Origin: Candidatus Woesearchaeota archaeon
GTDB lineage: Archaea; Nanobdellota; Nanobdellia; Woesearchaeales; WAPJ01
Direction: 5' to 3'
Assembly: GCA_015519985.1 (NCBI GenBank)
Contig: WIAN01000035.1
Coordinates: 1 to 11,712 of the forward strand
Length of the DNA: 11,712 nt
In this document: one piece after another, positions 6,607 to 11,712 of the stretch
How positions within the stretch are numbered: the stretch's first letter is position 1
Layout: every line of letters starts with the position of its first letter
The notes under the pieces: model-generated
What the model saw: the letters and a program-made list of their open reading frames with translations, nothing else
Database searches by the model: none
What the model was told of the DNA's origin: nothing
Made by a program: the position numbers and the translations under genes

Positions 6607-7941
6607 ATGACAAATAAAAAGGAAGTTAAAAAAAGTAAAAGTGTTAAAGGTAAAAAAACTGTTAAAAAGAATGAGAAAAAAACTGAAATAGCAAAAGATT
6701 TTACTGGTAATGTTGATAAAGATTATTTGTATCCTAGTGTTAATATTGGTTTAGTTGGACATGTTGATCATGGTAAAACTACTTTAACTCAAAGGTTGTC
6801 TGGAAAATGGACTGATACTCATTCTGAAGAGTTAAAAAGAGGTATTACTATTAGATTAGGTTATGCTGATGTTACTTTTTATAAAATTCCTGGAAAGGAA
6901 GGTTTTGAGGCTTATACTACTGAACCTGAAACTGATGGTAAAAAAAATACTGTTTTAAGAAAAGTTTCTTTTGTTGATGCTCCTGGACATGAAAGTTTAA
7001 TGGCTACTATGCTTGCTGGAGCTGCTCTTATGGATGGTGCTTTGCTTTTGATTGCTGCTAATGAAAAATGTCCTCAACCTCAAACTAGAGAACATTTGAT
7101 GGCTTTAGAAATTATTGGTATTAAAAATGTTATTGTTGTTCAAAATAAGATTGATTTAGTAAGTAAAGAAAGAGCTTTAGAAAATTATAAAGAGATTAAA
7201 GAATTTTTAAAAGGCACTAGTTATGAAAATGCTCCTATTATTCCTATTAGTGCTCAGCAAGGTATTAATATTAATGCTTTAATTTATGCTATTGAAAAGT
7301 ACATTCCTACTCCTAAAAGGGATTTGAATAAAGATCCTTTGATGTATGTTGCTAGAAGTTTTGATATTAATAAACCTGGAACTAAAATTAAAGATTTGAA
7401 AGGAGGTATTTTAGGAGGTACTGTTGTTCAAGGAGAATTTAAATTGAATGATGTTATTGAAATTGTTCCTGGTAGAAAAGTTTCTGAGAAAGGTAAAACT
7501 TTTTGGAAGCCTTTACAAACTACTATTAAAGCTTTAAAAGCAGGAGATGTTGAAGTTGAAAAAATAATTCCTGGTGGTAGTGTTGGTGTTATGACTAGTT
7601 TAGATCCTAGTATTGTTAGAAGTGACTATTTAGCAGGTAGTGTTGTTGGTTTGCCTGGGAAAGTTCCTCCTACTCATTACAATTTAAAGTTAAAAGTTAC
7701 TCTTTTAGAAAGAGTTGTTGGTAGTAAAGAAGATTTAGTTGTTGAACCTATTAAAGAAAGAGAACCTTTAGTTTTGAATGTTAATAGTGCTACTACTGTA
7801 GGTTTAGTTAATAAAATTTCAAAAGACAATATTGAAGTTGTTTTAAAATTGCCTGTTGCTGCTTATAAAGATAGTAAAGTTACTATTAGTAGAAGGTTTA
7901 AAGATAGGTGGAGATTAATAGGTTATGGTATTATTCAATAA
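6607..7941 (+). CDS. eif2g: Translation initiation factor aIF2, gamma subunit
   Basis: The GTPase core of the aIF2 heterotrimer, which carries initiator Met-tRNA to the small subunit. The 444-aa protein has G1 GHVDHGKT (51-58), switch-1 RGITI (78-82), G3 DAPGH (124-128), G4 NKID (180-183) and G5 SAQ (215-217), then the two beta-barrel domains with SFDINKPGT, KGGILGGTVVQG and the C-terminal ISRRFKDRWRLIGYGII. VDAPGHESLMATMLAGAALMDG and CPQPQTREHLMALEIIGIKN distinguish it from EF-1A and SelB. The zinc-knuckle segment after GYAD (about 92-115) keeps its length and the EAY-TEP core but has none of the four knuckle cysteines. Residues 1-45 are a Lys-rich extension; the TATA spacing supports this start. 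Cys155 is the only cysteine in the window's proteins. The prenyltransferase gene follows after 27 nt. Confidence 0.97.
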   Translation: MTNKKEVKKSKSVKGKKTVKKNEKKTEIAKDFTGNVDKDYLYPSVNIGLVGHVDHGKTTLTQRLSGKWTDTHSEELKRGITIRLGYADVTFYKIPGKEGFEAYTTEPETDGKKNTVLRKVSFVDAPGHESLMATMLAGAALMDGALLLIAANEKCPQPQTREHLMALEIIGIKNVIVVQNKIDLVSKERALENYKEIKEFLKGTSYENAPIIPISAQQGININALIYAIEKYIPTPKRDLNKDPLMYVARSFDINKPGTKIKDLKGGILGGTVVQGEFKLNDVIEIVPGRKVSEKGKTFWKPLQTTIKALKAGDVEVEKIIPGGSVGVMTSLDPSIVRSDYLAGSVVGLPGKVPPTHYNLKLKVTLLERVVGSKEDLVVEPIKEREPLVLNVNSATTVGLVNKISKDNIEVVLKLPVAAYKDSKVTISRRFKDRWRLIGYGIIQ

Positions 7942-7968
7942 TTATGTTTGATATTTAAGTGATTTTTT

Positions 7969-8694
7969 ATGCATGTTGGAATCATTATGGATGGTAATAG
8001 AAGGTATGCTTCTAAAATTAATAAAGATAAAAAAGAAGGCCATTCTTATGGTTTAGAAGCTTTAAAAAAATTGTTTGAAAATCTTAAAGATGATGATTTA
8101 GGAATTAAAACTTTGTCTTTTTATACTTTTTCTAAAGAAAATTTTTCTAGAAGTAGTGAAGAAAAAGAGTATTTGTTTAATCTTTTAGAAAAAAATATTG
8201 AGAGTATTGAAAAAAATATTAAAGAATTAGAAAAAAAACATTCTGAAATGAATAGAAAAGTTAATGTGAATGTTATTGGTGATTTGTCTTTATTTCCTAA
8301 AAAGTTAGTTGATAAGATTAAAAAGTTGTTAGAAAAAAATGTTAGTAATGCGTATTATAATGTTAATTTTCTTTTTGGTTATTCTGGACAATATGAAATT
8401 GTTAATGCTGTTAAGAAAGTTGTTGAAAAGTCTTTAAATGAAAATTTTGATTATAAAAATTTAGATGAAAAGTCTTTTAGAAATTTTTTATGGCTTGGAA
8501 AGTTTGAACCTGTAAATATTATTATTAGAACAGGAACTGATGATAGAAAAAGATTGTCAGGTTTTATGTTGTATGACAGTTCTTATGCAGAATTTTATTT
8601 TTTAAAAAAATTTTGGCCTGAATTTACTTTTGAAGATTTAAAAAATATAATTTTAGATTATAAGAATAAAAGAGTTAAAAATTTTGGAAAATAA
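7969..8694 (+). CDS. uppS: Cis-prenyltransferase (undecaprenyl/dolichyl diphosphate synthase type)
   Basis: Elongates an allylic diphosphate with isopentenyl diphosphate in cis to make the polyprenyl carrier used in glycan assembly at the membrane. The 241-aa length fits the family. Motifs: HVGIIMDGNRRYA (2-14, catalytic Asp8), GHSYGLEAL (24-32), SFYTFSKENFSR (50-61), VIGD (102-105), NFLFGYSGQYEIVNAV (133-148), and the diphosphate-binding C-terminal part IIIRTG (184-189), RLSGF (195-199) and YAEFYF (206-211, with conserved Glu208). MDGNRR is the archaeal/eukaryotic form of the P-loop. The protein starts almost at the active-site motif; an in-frame TGA at 7960-7962 rules out a longer start. 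GTGAT five bases before the ATG is a plausible Shine-Dalgarno. The gene is probably co-transcribed with aIF2-gamma. Product chain length cannot be read from sequence. Confidence 0.94.
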   Translation: MHVGIIMDGNRRYASKINKDKKEGHSYGLEALKKLFENLKDDDLGIKTLSFYTFSKENFSRSSEEKEYLFNLLEKNIESIEKNIKELEKKHSEMNRKVNVNVIGDLSLFPKKLVDKIKKLLEKNVSNAYYNVNFLFGYSGQYEIVNAVKKVVEKSLNENFDYKNLDEKSFRNFLWLGKFEPVNIIIRTGTDDRKRLSGFMLYDSSYAEFYFLKKFWPEFTFEDLKNIILDYKNKRVKNFGK

Positions 8695-8697
8695 TTT

Positions 8698-9282
8698 TTA
8701 TTTTACAAACAATTTGTGTTTTTCATTTCCTTCTAATTCCGATATTATTCTTTTTGCTATTGCTTTTTTTAAATCTGGAAGGTGTTCTATTTTTTCATAC
8801 ATTTCTTCAAAACTTTCAAATGGTTTTTCTTCTCTTTTTTCTATTATTTCCCACATTACTTTTTTTCCTATTCCTGGAATTAATTCTATACTATGCATCC
8901 TCATACTTAAAGGTCCTGCTTTGTTAAAAAAATCTACAAATCTCTCTTCATTTTCTTCTATTATATTTGTAATCGCATGTTCTAATTCTGCTTTTGCTGT
9001 AGAAGTTAATTTGTTAAAAAATAATCTTCCTATTATTGCTTCTATTTTTGGCCTTTCTTCTCTTCCTATATATACTTTTTCTCCTATTTTTAAAACTACG
9101 TCTTTTTTAGGTGATAATTCTAATAGTGTAAAATGTTCTGTTCCTATTGCTTGTGCTACTGGTTTTCTTTTAAAACTAGGAATTCTTGATAAAGGATAAC
9201 CATTAGGAAGAAAATCTAATATTATAGCATATTCTTCTCTTGGAGTTTGTTTTTTGAATCTTTTGAAATTTTTTTTGAACAT
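8698..9282 (-). CDS. DUF655 family protein, putative nucleic-acid binding (helix-hairpin-helix)
   Basis: A conserved archaeal protein of 194 aa of unknown precise role. It has a basic N-terminus (KKNFKRFKK), an EYAIILDFLPNG strand region, PSFKRKPVAQAIG (35-47), a small beta-domain (about 50-80, VLKIGEKVYIGREERPKI) and a C-terminal helix-hairpin-helix IELIPGIGKKVMWEIIEKR (132-150), the type of element that binds nucleic acid backbone. Archaeal genomes commonly place this family next to L21e and RpoF, as here, so a role in ribosome or RNA metabolism is inferred. AGGTGAT five bases before the ATG confirms the start. A separate TATA box and an upstream poly-T terminator suggest its own transcript. 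It ends three bases from the convergent prenyltransferase gene. Confidence 0.92.
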   Translation of the reverse strand: MFKKNFKRFKKQTPREEYAIILDFLPNGYPLSRIPSFKRKPVAQAIGTEHFTLLELSPKKDVVLKIGEKVYIGREERPKIEAIIGRLFFNKLTSTAKAELEHAITNIIEENEERFVDFFNKAGPLSMRMHSIELIPGIGKKVMWEIIEKREEKPFESFEEMYEKIEHLPDLKKAIAKRIISELEGNEKHKLFVK

Positions 9283-9287
9283 AAATT

Positions 9288-9294
9288 ATCACCT
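9288..9294 (-). promoter_or_regulatory. Shine-Dalgarno site of the DUF655 gene
   Basis: Minus-strand AGGTGAT, five bases before the ATG at 9282. It matches the archaeal consensus GGAGGTGATC over seven bases and is the strongest ribosome-binding site in the window. Confidence 0.75.
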
Positions 9295-9314
9295 TTACTT
9301 TATATAGTGTTTTT

Positions 9315-9324
9315 ATTATATAAA
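9315..9324 (-). promoter_or_regulatory. TATA box of the DUF655 gene
   Basis: Minus-strand TTTATATAAT centred near 9320. A start about 26 nt downstream gives a short leader of about 12 nt that just includes AGGTGAT. A second TATATA element (9299-9306) lies too close to leave room for the ribosome-binding site. Confidence 0.55.
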
Positions 9325-9346
9325 TTTAACTAAAAAAACATTTAAT

Positions 9347-9359
9347 AAAAAAAAAAAAA
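9347..9359 (-). terminator. Poly-T terminator downstream of rpoF
   Basis: A run of 13 T on the minus strand, about 20 nt after the rpoF stop, with no hairpin. It is followed directly by the TATA box of the DUF655 gene, so transcripts from L21e-rpoF should end here. Confidence 0.6.
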
Positions 9360-9379
9360 TGTTTGTTTTAAGAAAAAGT

Positions 9380-9724
9380 TTATTTGTATTTTTTTATAGT
9401 GTCTAAAATTTTATCTCTGTTTTCTTTATTTATTGTTATTGAGAATTGTTGCATTACAACTTTAAAATCTTCTAAATCTGTAGGTAAAAATGTTACTAAT
9501 ACATCAATATGTTCTTTTTTTAATCTTGGAACATTCAAACCTTCTAATTCTTTTCTTAAAGCATCTTCATCTTTTTTTGAAAGTTTAACAAATACTTTTA
9601 AAAAATCTTCTAGTCTTGAAGCTCTAAAGTTTAGTTCTCCATCTCTTTTTTTTATTTTTGACAATAAACTTTTAACTTCTCCTAAACTTAAAGAACTTTC
9701 TTCTAAAATTTCAACTTTTGACAT
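9380..9724 (-). CDS. rpoF: DNA-directed RNA polymerase subunit F (Rpo4/Rpb4-like)
   Basis: Archaeal homologue of eukaryotic Rpb4; with RpoE (Rpo7) it forms the stalk of RNA polymerase that takes part in open-complex formation and binds emerging RNA. The 114-aa product is mostly helical, with an N-terminal segment like the family (KVEILEESSLSLGEVKSLL), and a C-terminal HRDC-like part with PRLKKEHIDVLVTFLPTDLEDFKVV and a final helix DKILDTIKKYK. The ATG at 9724 is preferred over a GTG at 9733, because that GTG lies inside the AGGTG ribosome-binding site (9731-9735), which is correctly placed for the ATG. Sequence conservation in this family is low; the position between L21e and DUF655 strengthens the call. 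It is likely co-transcribed with L21e (37-nt gap). Confidence 0.9.
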   Translation of the reverse strand: MSKVEILEESSLSLGEVKSLLSKIKKRDGELNFRASRLEDFLKVFVKLSKKDEDALRKELEGLNVPRLKKEHIDVLVTFLPTDLEDFKVVMQQFSITINKENRDKILDTIKKYK

Positions 9725-9730
9725 GAATAA

Positions 9731-9735
9731 CACCT
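9731..9735 (-). promoter_or_regulatory. Shine-Dalgarno site that decides the rpoF start
   Basis: Minus-strand AGGTG, six bases before the ATG at 9724. The GTG in this element opens the longer reading frame but cannot be both ribosome-binding site and start codon. Confidence 0.7.
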
Positions 9736-9761
9736 AAAAAAATGATTAGTTAATAATAATT

Positions 9762-10055
9762 TTATTCAACTTTTTTTAAATGAACAGGATGTACTAAAAC
9801 AATTTTTTCTTTATTAAAATCTTTAACTTTAACTTTATATACAGAACCTTGTTTTCCTAAAATTACACCTGATTTTCCTATAAATCTTCTGTATGGCATT
9901 CCACTATGATAATTTGGAGAAACTGAAATTAAAACTTTATCTCCTTCATTAAATTTTTGTAAAAAAGCTCTAATACTAATTTTAGATTTTAATCTATGCT
10001 TTAAACTAAAAATTCCTCTTGTTTTTCTCCTTGCAGTACCTATTCTTTTAACCAT
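9762..10055 (-). CDS. rpl21e: Large ribosomal subunit protein L21e
   Basis: A 97-aa basic protein of the 50S subunit, of usual archaeal length. Visible family features are the basic N-terminus MVKRIGTARRKTRGIF, LQKFNEGDKVLI (32-43), HSGMPYRRFIGKSGVILGKQG (from 50) and the closing KEKIVLVHPVHLKKVE. The reading frame extends eight codons further upstream to an ATG at 10079, but that ATG overlaps the TATA box and the extension (MNVFSFVF) is not family-like. The ATG at 10055 lies 28 nt from the centre of that TATA box and has no Shine-Dalgarno, so a leaderless mRNA is expected. It heads the L21e-rpoF unit. Confidence 0.95.
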   Translation of the reverse strand: MVKRIGTARRKTRGIFSLKHRLKSKISIRAFLQKFNEGDKVLISVSPNYHSGMPYRRFIGKSGVILGKQGSVYKVKVKDFNKEKIVLVHPVHLKKVE

Positions 10056-10077
10056 AAACACAAAGGAAAAAACATTC

Positions 10078-10087
10078 ATTTATAAAA
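10078..10087 (-). promoter_or_regulatory. TATA box of rpl21e, leaderless geometry
   Basis: Minus-strand TTTTATAAAT centred near 10083, 27-28 nt before the A of the ATG at 10055. It lies in the short gap after the membrane-protein gene and predicts transcription starting at the L21e start codon. Confidence 0.6.
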
Positions 10088-10107
10088 GTTTCTATAAAAA
10101 GAATGTT

Positions 10108-11622
10108 TTAAAACTTTACATCAACATGTTCTCCTATATGGTTTAGAAAGCTATCAACATTTTTTTCTACTTTTACTTCTCTTAATAATTGTATTTCTTC
10201 ATTCCTAAATATTTTTTCCATTTCTTTCAATTCTCTTTCTATTTCATCTCTTATTCTTTCTATTTTTAATACTATTTCATTTAAAGAAGAAACAGGATTT
10301 ATTAATGATTGTAATTTTCTAGCTGCTTGTTCTTTTTCTTCTTCATTTAGATTGTGTAAAGTTCCTAAAACGAGGTTTATTTCTGATGCTGCTTGTTTTA
10401 ACACTTTTTCTATTGAAACACTCATTTCTTCTGCTTCTTTTATTTTTTCTTTTATATTTTCATCTAATTCTGCTAATTTTTTCAAATCTTTTTTTACTTT
10501 TCTATGTAAATCATTTAATTTTTTTGAAAGAGCACTTAATTTTCCAGAAGATAATTTTCTAAATCTTGATCTGAATAATGCTCTAGTTTCATCATCACTG
10601 AATTTTTCTAATTTTGAAAAAGAAATTACTTCTGACATTAATCTTGTTGCATTTTCATATTCTGTTTGGAAGTCTTTAACTAATTTTGTTGCTCTACTAA
10701 TTCCTTCTTGTTCTAAAGCTCTTAATTTTCTTGATAAAACATTTAATGCTCCTGCATCTACTTTATCCCAAACTCTTGGATTAGAAAAATATTTTATCAA
10801 AGTTTCTAATTTTGAAAGTATGTCTTTTAATACAGAAATGTCTTTTCCTTCTATTAAGTCTAAATCCATCATATTTTTTAAAGTTTCTTTTTCTAATTTT
10901 TTTAAACCTAATTCTCTTCTAGTATTATTTATATTTGAAGCTACATTCTTACTGACATCTGCTATTCCAGAACCCATTTTTGAAACTCCATAAGTAGAAA
11001 CATGTCCAAACATGTTAAATATTCCTAATGCTAATTTTATTATATAAACATACATTAATATTTCTAATATGTCTGCATAAAAAGTGATTATTGAAGAATT
11101 ATCTGAATTTAAAGACGAAGTAGAACTGTAAAAAAATCCTATTGCAAAATTTAACAAGATTACAGTTAATAAAGAAAAAATTACTTCTAAAAAGTGTTCT
11201 GCTTTACTATCATTTCCTAAACTTACTTTTAAACTCCTCTCCATCCAAAAGAATAAAATTATAAACAAAACAGGCAGAGAAGCAAAAATCCACCACATCA
11301 TAGTACCTAATAATTCTGCAAGTTTTAATGCTAATTCGTTAGGTAAGCCCACAGTTAATAATGAAGAAAATATTAATGCTGCAAGAGCAAAAGAAAATTT
11401 TGATTTTGGTTTATTATTAAAATTTATATTAATAACAGCCAATAAAATAAAAAAAACGATGAAAGCTAACATTATTTTTATTTGATATGCTTGAGGCATT
11501 GATCTGAAAAAACTAGAAGTGAAATCTGAAACTTGTTGGAATAATCTTGCATTAACATTTATAGAAGTGAATATTAATGATAAAAACATTATTGTTGAAA
11601 AAAATATTTTTTTCTTTTCCAT
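10108..11622 (-). CDS. Unrecognised membrane protein: signal peptide, five helices, long coiled coil
   Basis: I do not recognise this 504-aa protein. The N-terminus looks like a Sec signal peptide: MEKKK, a hydrophobic core (about 6-21) and a V-N-A cleavage-like site at 23-25. Five hydrophobic segments follow at about 49-67, 77-93, 108-127, 143-164 and 183-206. The remaining 300 residues contain no membrane segment and are predicted helical and highly charged, with coiled-coil-like runs (about 236-275, 292-330, 355-412, 425-485, e.g. KIERIRDEIERELKEMEKI). With a cleaved signal peptide and five helices, simple topology would leave the long domain in the cytoplasm. There is no catalytic motif and no cysteine. 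A TATA box about 27 nt before the ATG supports the start. It precedes L21e on the same strand by 52 nt, but L21e has its own promoter, so context says little about function. Confidence 0.88.
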   Translation of the reverse strand: MEKKKIFFSTIMFLSLIFTSINVNARLFQQVSDFTSSFFRSMPQAYQIKIMLAFIVFFILLAVININFNNKPKSKFSFALAALIFSSLLTVGLPNELALKLAELLGTMMWWIFASLPVLFIILFFWMERSLKVSLGNDSKAEHFLEVIFSLLTVILLNFAIGFFYSSTSSLNSDNSSIITFYADILEILMYVYIIKLALGIFNMFGHVSTYGVSKMGSGIADVSKNVASNINNTRRELGLKKLEKETLKNMMDLDLIEGKDISVLKDILSKLETLIKYFSNPRVWDKVDAGALNVLSRKLRALEQEGISRATKLVKDFQTEYENATRLMSEVISFSKLEKFSDDETRALFRSRFRKLSSGKLSALSKKLNDLHRKVKKDLKKLAELDENIKEKIKEAEEMSVSIEKVLKQAASEINLVLGTLHNLNEEEKEQAARKLQSLINPVSSLNEIVLKIERIRDEIERELKEMEKIFRNEEIQLLREVKVEKNVDSFLNHIGEHVDVKF

Positions 11623-11644
11623 AAAAACATTTTAAGAATATTTT

Positions 11645-11654
11645 ATTTATAAAT
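11645..11654 (-). promoter_or_regulatory. TATA box of the membrane-protein gene, leaderless geometry
   Basis: Minus-strand ATTTATAAAT centred near 11649, about 27 nt before the A of the ATG at 11622. No Shine-Dalgarno is present before that ATG. The rest of 11655-11712 is AT-rich with no supportable gene. Confidence 0.55.
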
Positions 11655-11712
11655 GTTACTTTTTTTAATTGTTTTTTTCATCTTTAATAAAGATTTTTGT
11701 TATAAAATCAAA

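Noticed and set aside
9725..9733. A longer rpoF starting with GTG at 9733
   Set aside because: The GTG is inside the AGGTG ribosome-binding site, which is correctly spaced for the ATG at 9724.
10056..10079. An eight-residue N-terminal extension of L21e
   Set aside because: The upstream ATG overlaps the TATA box, and the extension does not resemble the family; the ATG at 10055 gives the normal 97-aa protein.
11653..11712. Possible plus-strand gene starting at 11653 and running off the window
   Set aside because: The ATG lies in the TATA box of the opposite gene, the 20 codons are low-complexity and no ribosome-binding site is present.
11665..11712. Possible last 15 codons of a minus-strand gene entering from the right
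   Set aside because: The frame is open to the edge and ends in TAA, but so short an AT-rich frame cannot be told from chance.

Overview
The window is a very AT-rich stretch (about three quarters A+T or more, by eye) of an archaeal chromosome. Archaeal identity rests on ribosomal proteins S6e and L21e, the gamma subunit of translation initiation factor aIF2, RNA polymerase subunit F (Rpo4), a DUF655 protein, a type II methionine aminopeptidase, TATA-box promoters and poly-T terminators. The extreme A+T, short gaps and compact genes suggest a small-genome lineage such as a DPANN archaeon. That placement is an inference.

Layout. A plus-strand gene enters from the left and ends at 133; its tail resembles the end of GT3 glycogen synthases. 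A minus-strand block follows: purA (1470-175), a Lys-rich major facilitator transporter (3274-1649), methionine aminopeptidase (4283-3372), hisS (5677-4367) and tRNA-His(GUG) (5856-5785). At about 5857-6006 the strands diverge. To the right on plus are rps6e (6007-6450), aIF2-gamma (6607-7941) and a cis-prenyltransferase (7969-8694). These converge on a second minus-strand block: DUF655 (9282-8698), rpoF (9724-9380), rpl21e (10055-9762) and a signal-peptide, five-helix, coiled-coil membrane protein of unknown function (11622-10108). I see no mobile element, CRISPR array, phage gene or toxin-antitoxin pair. No gene-free stretch exceeds 300 bases; the longest gaps (1471-1648, 6451-6606, 5857-6006) hold promoters and T-rich sequence.

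How the genes work together. Most are translation or information-processing genes. tRNA-His sits just upstream of its own synthetase in the same orientation. S6e next to aIF2-gamma and L21e next to RpoF/DUF655 are familiar archaeal neighbourhoods. PurA makes the AMP precursor adenylosuccinate. The cis-prenyltransferase makes lipid carriers for glycan assembly.

Points most worth a second look: (1) the deduced proteins, about 3,500 residues, contain a single cysteine, and aIF2-gamma has lost all four cysteines of its zinc knuckle; (2) purA has no ATG, GTG or TTG start ahead of its essential GDEGKGK loop, and an ATA with a well-placed Shine-Dalgarno is the best start; (3) four genes have a TATA box centred 26-28 nt before the ATG, predicting leaderless mRNAs, while others carry clear Shine-Dalgarno sites; (4) HisRS lacks the class II motif 3 arginine. 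The window looks mainly like an ordinary core-gene region of an unusual genome. I found no new multigene system.
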